NCBI GenBank assembly: GCA_001783595.1
Contig: MFMW01000014.1
Span: 1 to 34,414 of the forward strand
From: Candidatus Kuenenbacteria bacterium RIFCSPHIGHO2_02_FULL_39_13
GTDB lineage: Bacteria > Patescibacteriota > Patescibacteriia > UBA2196 > GWA2-42-15
Length of the DNA: 34,414 bases
Reading direction: 5' to 3'
The translations under genes and the position numbers were made by a program. Positions 24,877 through 34,193 of this stretch are shown piece after piece; within the stretch, counting starts at the first letter, position 1; each line of letters starts with the position of its first letter. Under the pieces are notes generated by a model. That model saw only the letters and a program-made list of their open reading frames with translations. It made no database searches and was not told where the DNA came from.

Positions 24877-25577
24877 GATTTTATAAATCTTAATCTAAAA
24901 ACAGTAATAAAAAATTCAATGACATCCTTAACGCCTAATTTTGATTTGCCAAATTTTCTGTCTATAAAAGTAACTGGAACTTCTGCTATGCCGTATCCTT
25001 TTTTTTCGGAACGATAGATGAGTTCTTCCTGGAAAGCATAACCGTTTGATTTAATCGTTTGGAAATCAATGTCTTTAAGTATTGCGGCTTTAAGACATCT
25101 GTAGCCGGCAGTGATGTCTCTTGTTTTTAAGCCAAGCATAGCGCGGCTAAAACTCATGGCTAATATGCTTTGTATGTTTCTATAGCGGCTCCAGCCTTTA
25201 ATATTACCGCCAGCCACTCTTCTTGAGCCAATGACAAAATCATAACCTTTATCAATCTGCTCTAAAAGGCTGGGCAAATCCTGGGGATTATGGGAAAAAT
25301 CCGCATCCATTTGGCAGACAATTTCAGCGCCAAGCTCTAATGCCTTTTTAAAACCAGTGATACAAGCGGAGCCAAGGCCTTGTTTACCCTGGCGATGAAT
25401 GACTATCAGGGAAAATTCTTTAGCAAGCCTGTCTGCAATTTGGCCAGTGCCGTCAGGAGAATTATCATCAACAACAATGATATTCAAATCTGGGATTTGA
25501 AGATTAAAAATAGTTTTAACCAGTTTGGGTAGATTTTCCGCTTCATTGTATGTTGGCAGAATAATAAATTTTTTCAT
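24873..25577 (-). CDS. Polyprenol-phosphate mannosyltransferase-like GT2 (DPM1-like)
   Basis: ILPTYNEAENLPKLVKTIF, IIVVDDNSPDGTGQIADRL, MDADFSHNPQDLPSLL, GSRRVAGGNIKGWSRYR. Confidence 0.9.
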   Translation of the reverse strand: MKKFIILPTYNEAENLPKLVKTIFNLQIPDLNIIVVDDNSPDGTGQIADRLAKEFSLIVIHRQGKQGLGSACITGFKKALELGAEIVCQMDADFSHNPQDLPSLLEQIDKGYDFVIGSRRVAGGNIKGWSRYRNIQSILAMSFSRAMLGLKTRDITAGYRCLKAAILKDIDFQTIKSNGYAFQEELIYRSEKKGYGIAEVPVTFIDRKFGKSKLGVKDVIEFFITVFRLRFIKS

Positions 25578-25578
25578 A

Positions 25579-27231
25579 TTATTTTACTTTATATATTTCC
25601 AATTCTCCTTTTTGGAAAACTTGCTGTAAATAATTTTTTTTGCTGGGCTGAAAATCTCCTAAATTTCTTGTCTGGCCGGTGTACAAAATATAGCTAATAT
25701 TATTATTTTCCAAAAATAATTTCTTTTTATCATCTAAATTGTTGTTAGAAAAAAACCAATTGACTTGCTCAAATTTGCTATTAAAAAATAAAGTTTCTAC
25801 CCCATGTCCTAAAAATATTTTATGCCCTATCCTGCCTGGGATTAAATTACCATTATAGAAATCGGTTAAAATAACTTGAGATGGCTGGGTATTTTGTTTG
25901 AGCCAGTCAAAGGCAGCTGTAGTATCATTTGAGATATACAAAACCGGCTGAGTTTTATTGACAACTACGGAAAATTCTCTGACCCAATTAAAGATATGAC
26001 TTGAACCAAACAAGAGAACAAATAAAATAACGGCTAAATATTTATTACTAACCCAAAAATCAAATTTTTCAGCTGGCAATCTGGCTTTGAGATAGCAATA
26101 AATATAATTGAGGCCAATAACCGCCAGCAGTATCATGGGGATTTGCAAACCTTGCATCATTCGGCGCTGGAAGTTAAATGGCGAATATAACAGAGCGAAC
26201 TGGACTATCAGCCAAGTAATAAGAAAAATATTTAAATTATTAAGCTTATTTTTCTTGATTAACGCGAAAATGGCTAAAATGGCAAGAATCAAAATAAAGC
26301 CGTAACTAAAAGCTGTTACCCAGAGCGAAGGAGTAAGACAAATATTTTGATAGGCGCGAATTTGGGTCATATAATCAGAACGCATCAGCCAAAGCCAATA
26401 TAAAATAGACGGCAAACTGATCGCGCTGAAAATTAATAAATGCTTCAGATAAGAAAAGATAATTTTTTTATGGATGATAAACTGGACAAGCGCATAAGCG
26501 CCTAAGACCGCAAAAATGGTGGGCGCATGAAAGGGATGGAATTCAAATAGCAAAAGAGCGATAATGCCCGCTGCCAGACTATACTTAATTTTATTCTTGT
26601 CAAAAGAAAAAAACATTAGGAAAAAAACTAAAATCAGAAAAATCACTGATAAAATTAGGTGCGGCGATTGAAACATAGTTAATAAATTATTATTTTCCGG
26701 CGCCCAAAGATCTAACGGCCAATTATACCAGACTTTTCTGTAAACACTATCATTAATCAGCCCTGAAATGGCAAACCCCAACCCTGAAGCAAAAGTGAGA
26801 AAAATAAAACAAATTTTGCGCCAGATTTTATTCTGCCAAAAATAACTGGCAACTAGGTAAAGTAGAAATAAAAAAAATGGTATAAGTATAATCCTTGAGA
26901 CATGAAAAGCTATAATGTTTGACAATCCTGTAAATTTGGCGAATAAACCAACGGAAGACCAAAAAATATTGAGCATCACCCGCGCTTGGGGTTCACTGGT
27001 ATATAAATTTTCAATAAATAAATTGCCTTGCTTAATGCTTTCTATCCAGGAAAAATAAACATGAATATCACCCGGAGTGAGTGAATGGAGACCAGTATAT
27101 GTATAATTCTCTGGTGTTTGATACCAGCCATAGAGATAAGGCAAGGTAGTTAAAAAAATAACAAAAAGAGTAATAATAATTAAAAATCGCCATTCTTTTT
27201 TAGTAATTGATTTGATTAAATCTCGGATCAT
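25579..27231 (-). CDS. Polytopic membrane protein, putative GT-C-type glycosyltransferase
   Basis: 550 aa, many TM segments, located within glycosylation cluster; no specific family recognised. Confidence 0.6.
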   Translation of the reverse strand: MIRDLIKSITKKEWRFLIIITLFVIFLTTLPYLYGWYQTPENYTYTGLHSLTPGDIHVYFSWIESIKQGNLFIENLYTSEPQARVMLNIFWSSVGLFAKFTGLSNIIAFHVSRIILIPFFLFLLYLVASYFWQNKIWRKICFIFLTFASGLGFAISGLINDSVYRKVWYNWPLDLWAPENNNLLTMFQSPHLILSVIFLILVFFLMFFSFDKNKIKYSLAAGIIALLLFEFHPFHAPTIFAVLGAYALVQFIIHKKIIFSYLKHLLIFSAISLPSILYWLWLMRSDYMTQIRAYQNICLTPSLWVTAFSYGFILILAILAIFALIKKNKLNNLNIFLITWLIVQFALLYSPFNFQRRMMQGLQIPMILLAVIGLNYIYCYLKARLPAEKFDFWVSNKYLAVILFVLLFGSSHIFNWVREFSVVVNKTQPVLYISNDTTAAFDWLKQNTQPSQVILTDFYNGNLIPGRIGHKIFLGHGVETLFFNSKFEQVNWFFSNNNLDDKKKLFLENNNISYILYTGQTRNLGDFQPSKKNYLQQVFQKGELEIYKVK

Positions 27232-27232
27232 A

Positions 27233-28903
27233 TTATTTTATTTGGAAAACATAATCGTTGTCTATATTATAGATTAGCTCAACTGAATTTTCTTTTGATA
27301 ATTTTTCAAGAGTTGTCTTCTTAAAATTCTCTGAATAGAAATCAAAGTGAAAAATAATATCCGTGGCGCCGTAATCTTTAATTGGTTGTATGTCACTCAT
27401 ATCAAAATGCGTTAATTCATTATTTAATTGTTCATATTCTTTTGGCGCATAGCCGCTATAACCGTTGACTGTTTTTTTAAAATGATTTATTGAAGCAAAT
27501 TCATATAATTTATCATAATCTTGCTCAAGATAATTGATGCCTAACGGCATTTCTAAATAAATATTAGCATCTTTTTGCTCTTTTACCCAATCATAGACCA
27601 AAGCATGCTTACTGGGAATAGGCATATATTTTTTAAAACTTATAACGCTGAATTCTATAAACAAAAATAAGACGGCGGCAAAAATAAATAGATACCTATA
27701 ATATTTTTTTTTGATTTTGTTATTTAGAAGATAAGCAACGGCAGTCGCAATAAATAAACAAGAAGATATTAAAAAGAAAATTGATAGTCTGCCCGGCGCT
27801 CTAATTCCGCTAAAACCGGGAATGTAATTATAAAAAAATGCCCAAGGGCCGATCATACCGCCAAAATCTGCCGTGGTTAGCTGGATATAATAGCCAAAGG
27901 AAAACAGAACGGCCAAAAAACCCGTTAGAAAATATACTAATAATTTATTAATATTTATAGATTTTTTATAAATAAGATAAATTGATATTATTAGTAAAAT
28001 AATTACAAATATGCCTGGCCCGACAATTCTCTCTTGTAAAAAAGCGGAAGGGTAATAATAAAATTTGTAGATTGCAGGATTAATGAAATAATCAAACAAA
28101 TCTGGCGATAGCCCTTCGATGGTTCTTAAATCTCTTTGAAAATCAAAATCCTTTTTAAAGTTTAGATAAGGGATAGAAAGAGGAATAATTATGACAGCTA
28201 AAATTATTGCGCTGGTTAATATTTTATAAACATTATCTTTGGCAATTTTAAATGTTTTGCAGAGAATGTGTTTAATAAGAAAAATAACTATAATAATGGG
28301 CAAAAAAAGGAAATATTGCATGGCATTTAGGAAAACCAGGGAGATGAATAAGGTGAGGAGCAAGACATTTCTCCAAGTTTGGCTTTCAAAAAATCTTTCC
28401 AGACATAAAAAGAAATATGGCAGCCACATACCGCTTAAATTGATGTGTTCCAGATGCTCTATTTTAAAAGGCGCGAAAGCATAAATAAAAGCAGCCACTA
28501 AACTGGCTAGCTTATTTTTAGTCAGATAATTTGCCAGCAAATACATACCCAGACCGGAAATAGCAAAACTGCCCAGACTGACAAGATTAAAAACTAAAAC
28601 TATATTTTTAAAAATTAAAAATAATGGCCAAGCTAAGAGAAGCGAGCCAAGCATATGCTCGCTAAAAGCCAAGGTATTTTTAAAGGGCGCGAAAATGTTA
28701 GCGTTAAAAAGCTCTAAAGGGTTAATGGGAATTTGATGCATTTCCCATGACCAGATGTAAGTGACCAGCAATGGATCGCCTCCACTGGGCAAAACATGAG
28801 CAATGTTTTTAATTGGTATAGCGCTAAACCAAAGAGTTAAAATAAAAAATACGACTGCAAAAGTTACATAAAAAATAATATTTTTTGATTTGTTATTTAA
28901 CAT
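27233..28903 (-). CDS. Polytopic membrane protein, putative GT-C-type glycosyltransferase
   Basis: 556 aa, many TM segments, GGDPLLVTYIWSWEMHQI N-terminal loop and soluble C-terminus. Confidence 0.6.
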   Translation of the reverse strand: MLNNKSKNIIFYVTFAVVFFILTLWFSAIPIKNIAHVLPSGGDPLLVTYIWSWEMHQIPINPLELFNANIFAPFKNTLAFSEHMLGSLLLAWPLFLIFKNIVLVFNLVSLGSFAISGLGMYLLANYLTKNKLASLVAAFIYAFAPFKIEHLEHINLSGMWLPYFFLCLERFFESQTWRNVLLLTLFISLVFLNAMQYFLFLPIIIVIFLIKHILCKTFKIAKDNVYKILTSAIILAVIIIPLSIPYLNFKKDFDFQRDLRTIEGLSPDLFDYFINPAIYKFYYYPSAFLQERIVGPGIFVIILLIISIYLIYKKSININKLLVYFLTGFLAVLFSFGYYIQLTTADFGGMIGPWAFFYNYIPGFSGIRAPGRLSIFFLISSCLFIATAVAYLLNNKIKKKYYRYLFIFAAVLFLFIEFSVISFKKYMPIPSKHALVYDWVKEQKDANIYLEMPLGINYLEQDYDKLYEFASINHFKKTVNGYSGYAPKEYEQLNNELTHFDMSDIQPIKDYGATDIIFHFDFYSENFKKTTLEKLSKENSVELIYNIDNDYVFQIK

Positions 28904-30201
28904 ATGTTTTCATCTATTTTTTCCTGGTCGTCAAAAAAATAGGCGGTAATAAAAACTAGGGATAAATAGGCGATATAATTACTATGGAAAAAACGAGAAC
29001 AAAACCAAAAAGCAAAAAGTAATAGCCCATAATTTACTATCACTTGGCTTAGGGTGTTTCTCTTTTGTTGAATCTTAATTAAAAATATGAGCAGAGGAAA
29101 GCCAATTAATAACTCCGGGATCCAAAAAGGAAAATAATCTCGATGATTTTGGATTACTTGACCGGCTAGCAACAAAATTGACAGGCCAAAGCCACCAATG
29201 GGAAAACTGGTCGGCAGGCTGCCACTGAGATACAAAAAAATATCTTCAACAAAAGAGCGGCAATCCCAAATTAAAAAAATGCCAAAAAGCAAAATGTTGG
29301 TAACCCAGAAGGGGTATGTTTTAATAAAAATATTTTTTATTTTAGGAATAAAAGACTCTTTCCCCCGCTGAAACCAGATATAAAAAAAATAAAAAGGTAC
29401 CAACGGCCAGGCAGAATGTTTGCTTAAAACCGCTAAAGCCAAAATAAGTGAGGATATCCTTGTCTTCCTTTGTTTTAATAAAAATAAACTTAAAAGGACC
29501 CAGAAGAAGACAAAAATATCATTGGTACCCCCGACAAAGCAAGGAATAAATAAAGGATTGATACTAAAAAAAATTAAAAAAAGTAATTTATTTTGTTTTT
29601 TTGAGGGGATTGAATAAATAATAAATAAAGAGGCGATGTAGCAAAGAATATAAATAATTCTTTGGTCGTACCAATAGAAAAAAAGATTGCAAAAAAAATA
29701 AAATGGGACAGAAAAAATTATGTGCCAAGGAAGTTGAACAAAATGATTTATTGCCGGATTGGGTATAGAAATACCCAAGCTCGTTACTAGCTCTCCGCCC
29801 CAGAGCACACCAAGTGAGGACGAATAATCTTCTTTATAAGGATTTTTACCCTGTAATAAAAATTTTACTCCTTCTTCCATTTGTAAGGCGGCATCGTGAG
29901 TAAAGGCAAAGGGACCAATTTTTGAACGCAAAAAAATATTATTAATAAGAGGCAAAAAATTCAATAAAATCGCGAACGCTATAATAATAATGACTTTATA
30001 TAAATTTTTATTATTCACTTTTTCTTTGATGTCAATCAAAAAATAAACAAATAAAAGCGTAAGGCTAAAGAACCAGAAAAAAGACATTTTAGTTAGCGGC
30101 AATGTTTCAAATAAATAATAAAGAGTAGTTACTGTAAAAATAAACAGAAAAAGAGCATCTATTGATAGACTTTTTTTAATAAAACTATTTTTTTCTAACA
30201 T
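28897..30201 (-). CDS. Polytopic membrane protein, putative GT-C/GT87-like
   Basis: 434 aa, about ten hydrophobic segments; overlaps neighbours; in the same operon-like array. Confidence 0.55.
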   Translation of the reverse strand: MLEKNSFIKKSLSIDALFLFIFTVTTLYYLFETLPLTKMSFFWFFSLTLLFVYFLIDIKEKVNNKNLYKVIIIIAFAILLNFLPLINNIFLRSKIGPFAFTHDAALQMEEGVKFLLQGKNPYKEDYSSSLGVLWGGELVTSLGISIPNPAINHFVQLPWHIIFSVPFYFFCNLFFYWYDQRIIYILCYIASLFIIYSIPSKKQNKLLFLIFFSINPLFIPCFVGGTNDIFVFFWVLLSLFLLKQRKTRISSLILALAVLSKHSAWPLVPFYFFYIWFQRGKESFIPKIKNIFIKTYPFWVTNILLFGIFLIWDCRSFVEDIFLYLSGSLPTSFPIGGFGLSILLLAGQVIQNHRDYFPFWIPELLIGFPLLIFLIKIQQKRNTLSQVIVNYGLLLFAFWFCSRFFHSNYIAYLSLVFITAYFFDDQEKIDENIC

Positions 30202-30866
30202 AATTCTTTATTTTTATTTATTTTATAAATAATTATTTTCCACATACTTAAATGTGTTTTAATTTCTTTAATTTTTTCAAAACCAGCAACTGAAAAACTC
30301 GCATAAAGCAGGTTCTCGTCAAAGCAATTAACATGAACATCTTGCCAAACTTTGCCGCGACATTTTACCCAAAAATACCATACCATTTTGAATAACAAAT
30401 TTTCATTTGGGATGCCAATAATTAGAATTGACTGATTTTTGAGAACTCTTTTAATCTCTGATCCTATTTTTTGTGGATTGGATATGTGTTCAAGCACATC
30501 AAAAGCTGTAACAATATCAAAAAAATTATCGCGGAAAGGGATGCCTTCCGTTAGGTCGGCTGTCAAGAATAAATTTGCTGGATATTTATTTTGAGCATAT
30601 TGGATGGCTGTTCCGGAAATATCTATACCATACATTTTAGTATTAAAAATTTTCCGCAGATGATCAGTCAGCATCCCACTGTGGCAACCCAAATCTAATG
30701 ATTTGCCGCCTTGCGGTAAATCGGCAAATATTTTTTTTAATATTCTAAATTTGTGCAGATGCCAACATCTTTGCAACAAATTATGCTTAATGCCCGTCTC
30801 ATAATAATCTGCCGGAACATTTTTATGGATTTGATCTAAATATTGTTTGGTGACTGCTTCTTCCAT
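30195..30866 (-). CDS. Class I SAM-dependent methyltransferase
   Basis: KSLDLGCHSGMLTDHL, MYGIDISGTAIQYAQ, FDIVTAFDVLEHISNPQKI. Confidence 0.9.
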   Translation of the reverse strand: MEEAVTKQYLDQIHKNVPADYYETGIKHNLLQRCWHLHKFRILKKIFADLPQGGKSLDLGCHSGMLTDHLRKIFNTKMYGIDISGTAIQYAQNKYPANLFLTADLTEGIPFRDNFFDIVTAFDVLEHISNPQKIGSEIKRVLKNQSILIIGIPNENLLFKMVWYFWVKCRGKVWQDVHVNCFDENLLYASFSVAGFEKIKEIKTHLSMWKIIIYKINKNKELC

Positions 30867-30872
30867 ATTTTT

Positions 30873-31565
30873 TTAATTTTTATAGATCCGATAAATATTT
30901 TTTAAATAGTCTTTAATGACATCAAACGAATTAATTCTGCTTGGCCTGTACATTTCCTGCCAAATAACCGGTATTTCATTAATTTTAAAACCAGCGCGCT
31001 GGCTTAAAATTAGCATTTCCGTGTCAAAAAACCAAGTCTTGTTTTGGATGCGCGGCAATATGCGATCAACCACTGCTTGGTTGATCGCTTTAAAGCCGCA
31101 AGGAGCGTCTTTTGCTTTGAGCTTAAATAATATTTTAAGGATTATGCGCAAGCTCAAAGAAAAAATTTTTCGTTTGAGCGAGCGGCTGACTTGGGAATTA
31201 TGCGCGAAACGCGAACCAATAGCAACATCACAGCCATTTTTTATGCGCTCAATTAATTCAGGCAATGATTTTAAATTGGTTGACAAATCAGCATCCATAA
31301 AAACATAAATATCACTGGTGTAATTTTGCCAAGCTTCAATTACGGCATAGCCCTTACCGTGGTTTTGAGTACGATAATATTTAATTTGTTGAAAGATGCC
31401 AGTCAATTGCCGGGCAATATTTGGCGTGTCGTCAGTGGAACCATTGTCTGAAATTACAATATGCCAATTCTCTTTTATGTTTTTTTTGCAAAAATCAAAC
31501 ACTTTTAAAGTGTTTTCCTTTAGGATTGCTTCTTCATTATAGACTGGTAAAACAATGGTAACCAT
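30873..31565 (-). CDS. Dolichyl-phosphate glucose synthase-like GT2; likely start MVTIVLPVYNEE at 31565
   Basis: IVLPVYNEEAILKENTLKVF, VISDNGSTDDTPNIARQL, FMDADLSTNLKSLPELI, GSRFAHNSQVSRSLKRKIFS, CGFKAINQAVVDRILP. Confidence 0.88.
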   Translation of the reverse strand: MVTIVLPVYNEEAILKENTLKVFDFCKKNIKENWHIVISDNGSTDDTPNIARQLTGIFQQIKYYRTQNHGKGYAVIEAWQNYTSDIYVFMDADLSTNLKSLPELIERIKNGCDVAIGSRFAHNSQVSRSLKRKIFSLSLRIILKILFKLKAKDAPCGFKAINQAVVDRILPRIQNKTWFFDTEMLILSQRAGFKINEIPVIWQEMYRPSRINSFDVIKDYLKNIYRIYKN

Positions 31566-31566
31566 A

Positions 31567-33084
31567 TTAATTAATTTTATATATAAAGCCGTCTTTATCA
31601 TAATAAACTAACTGGCATAAATTATCTTGATCAAGATTGTTTTTCAATTTTTCATTGCCAATTTTAACAAAGACATAATGAGCAGCAAACTCATCTTTAA
31701 TAATAGCGCAAATGTTTTTGCTAGTCAGGCCGGTGGTAATATTTTTCCAGCTCCAATACTGACGTTCATTTTTCAGATACATAAAAGTCGGGTCAAGGCC
31801 GATAATATATCTGTTATAACTATTGTGATAAAAAAGCACTGGCCAGTCATCCCAGTTGTCGTGGAATACTATGTCGCCTTCTTGGGAATTTTCTTTTAAC
31901 CAGGCAACAATGCCCGTGAATTGATTGAAATTATAATTTTTTCTCAAATTTTCCTTTAAGCCATTAAAATTAGCGCCAATAATAATCGGCAAATAAAGCA
32001 CCGATAAGATAATAAAAAGCAAGGTTATTGTTTGATACTTAAAATATAATTTTACTATTTGGCTGATGAGATTGATTTTTTTAAATTCTAAAAAGTCGCT
32101 GATTGTGAAACTGCTAAACAATAGAACAAGAGGGATAAAATATTCAATATTTCTTTGTGATTTTAAGGTCAGGATAAAAAATATTATTGAGATTATGAGT
32201 AAAGTCCAATTTTTTGAATCTTGTTTTTTTAAATAAATAAAAAATATCAATAAAGCCAGAATAAGCAAAATTATAATAAACAAATCATACTGCACCAAAC
32301 TAAAAAAACTCATGCCATACCACTCTCCCCCAACATTAATAATGCTTTTGAAATTAATTAGCCCGATTTGAATAGTTTGCTGCCAATAAAATAAAATATT
32401 TTGGGGGAAATAGGGATTAATAACCAGTCCGCAGATGATGCCCGCCATGGTTGATGAAAACAGCTTGGCTTTTAAACTGATTAAGAAATAAACAAGAGCG
32501 ATGCCGAGCATAATTGGCCAGCCGCCGTAAAGCCAAACATAGCTGAATGATAAGGCAAACATTGGCCATGACCATCTGTTTTTATTGGTAAAAAGCAAGT
32601 AGATGAAACATAATAAAAAGATAAGGGAGAGTGACGGTATTTTGGCTAGATTTATCCGGAAAATGAATTGGTGGACAAAGAGCAACAGAATCGTATAAGC
32701 CAATGAATGCTTAATTTTAAATTTATCCAACAGCCATTGAAAAACCAGAATCGCCAGAGCGGCAAAAATAACAGCGCTGATTTTTACGGCAAGCAAAGGG
32801 TTAAAGACGAGAAGAAATGGAATTAAAATCAAATGATATAAAAAATGGTGGTCAATATAGACATCATCAAGCGTGGTAAACGGCAGCCAGTGAAAATCTT
32901 TAACCGGGCCAAAGTCTTTAATTAATTCAGCAATTTTGGCATGATAAAAAGAATCCGGGTCAGTAAAACTTGGCGTTGAGTTGAGCCAGAGAAAATAAGC
33001 GCCAACCACTAAAAATAAAATCAAGTAGGCCAATGGCCTCCTTGATAAAATTTTTCTGGGAAGCTCTGCAATAAAATCTAGCAT
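31567..33084 (-). CDS. STT3/oligosaccharyltransferase-like GT-C membrane protein
   Basis: TDPDSFYHAKIAELI, DDVYIDHHFLYHLILIPF, C-terminal IVFHDNWDDWPVLFYHNSYNRYIIGLDPTFMYL; multiple TM helices. Confidence 0.65.
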   Translation of the reverse strand: MLDFIAELPRKILSRRPLAYLILFLVVGAYFLWLNSTPSFTDPDSFYHAKIAELIKDFGPVKDFHWLPFTTLDDVYIDHHFLYHLILIPFLLVFNPLLAVKISAVIFAALAILVFQWLLDKFKIKHSLAYTILLLFVHQFIFRINLAKIPSLSLIFLLCFIYLLFTNKNRWSWPMFALSFSYVWLYGGWPIMLGIALVYFLISLKAKLFSSTMAGIICGLVINPYFPQNILFYWQQTIQIGLINFKSIINVGGEWYGMSFFSLVQYDLFIIILLILALLIFFIYLKKQDSKNWTLLIISIIFFILTLKSQRNIEYFIPLVLLFSSFTISDFLEFKKINLISQIVKLYFKYQTITLLFIILSVLYLPIIIGANFNGLKENLRKNYNFNQFTGIVAWLKENSQEGDIVFHDNWDDWPVLFYHNSYNRYIIGLDPTFMYLKNERQYWSWKNITTGLTSKNICAIIKDEFAAHYVFVKIGNEKLKNNLDQDNLCQLVYYDKDGFIYKIN

Positions 33085-33090
33085 TATGGT

Positions 33091-34158
33091 TTATGCCAAT
33101 TGCGTCTTAAAATAATCAACCCAAGGGATTGGCGCTGGATCAACATTGTTGAGCATAGCCAGATAAAAACTGACATAGGAACCAAAAAGCAACATTTCAA
33201 AAGACTGCATAAATTCAGTTCTGCCCTGGAGTTTATAACTTAAATAATTAATTTTATTCTTGCGGAGAATGTCTTTAGTGATTTTCAGACGCTCTGCATT
33301 GCGCGGATGATAAAGCTGGGATTCAAAAAAACAAAAAAATAAATTTTTGGGATTATTTTCGGGACAACTAAGCCCTTCAAGCAAATGATGGTTTAATTCT
33401 GAAATAATAAAGTAATGGGAAAAATTCTTTGAGTTTTCATTGAGTTGGTTGGCTAGAACATGGGCATTGCCGCTTAAAAATTCTGCGGCAACAATAAGCG
33501 GCGCATAATTTTGCACATGGTCTGCTGTTTGTTTGGCTAAATTATCAAGAGTTAAGTTTTTAGCTTCAAATTGTAATTTCAACTTATCTAAAAATTGAAT
33601 GACAGCTTTTATTTCCCGATCGCTTACTTTGATAACGGCGCATTTTTCAAAAAGTCCCAGAAGCCCGGTAATGGCATAGCCGATGCCCATCCTTGGCTGA
33701 TTGCAAATATTATATTTTGGTTTAAATAAATAACCCGGGATCTTACCTGCTTTTATTAGCGCGCCCAATTCACCTCCACTGGCAATGGCTAAAATTTTAG
33801 CGCCTTTTCTCTTAGCTTGTTCATAGGTGTTTAACACTTCCTCCGTATTGCCGGAATAGCTGGATAATACATATAATGTATCTTTGTCCACTATGCCGGG
33901 CAAATCATAACTATGAATATTACCAAGGGGCATCTTTAATTTTTTAAAATAAATTGATTGGATGATATGCGCGCCAAGACCAGAACCGCCCATGCCATTG
34001 ACCACGACTTTTTTTACTTTTTTGTAATCAGCCGGAATGTCTACTTGCTTTACTTCAGCCCAAGCTTGCTCAATTTGTTTTGGCAGCAAATCAATGCTAG
34101 CCAACATATTAGACTGGTCTAAATTTTTTATGGCTTTTGGGTCATCTAAAATATTCAT
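33091..34158 (-). CDS. Bifunctional phosphoglucose/phosphomannose isomerase (SIS domain)
   Basis: VVVNGMGGSGLGAHIIQS, VLSSYSGNTEEVLNTYEQAKRKGAKILAIASGG, NQLNENSKNFSHYFIISELNHHLLEG. Confidence 0.88.
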   Translation of the reverse strand: MNILDDPKAIKNLDQSNMLASIDLLPKQIEQAWAEVKQVDIPADYKKVKKVVVNGMGGSGLGAHIIQSIYFKKLKMPLGNIHSYDLPGIVDKDTLYVLSSYSGNTEEVLNTYEQAKRKGAKILAIASGGELGALIKAGKIPGYLFKPKYNICNQPRMGIGYAITGLLGLFEKCAVIKVSDREIKAVIQFLDKLKLQFEAKNLTLDNLAKQTADHVQNYAPLIVAAEFLSGNAHVLANQLNENSKNFSHYFIISELNHHLLEGLSCPENNPKNLFFCFFESQLYHPRNAERLKITKDILRKNKINYLSYKLQGRTEFMQSFEMLLFGSYVSFYLAMLNNVDPAPIPWVDYFKTQLA

Positions 34159-34164
34159 AGGTTT

Positions 34165-34193
34165 ATTATATTATTTTTATATGCTTCTGTCTA
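34165..34193 (-). promoter_or_regulatory. Promoter of the PGI/PMI gene
   Basis: Minus strand TAGACA (34193-34188), 17-bp spacer, TATAAT (34170-34165), 6 nt before ATG at 34158. Confidence 0.6.
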
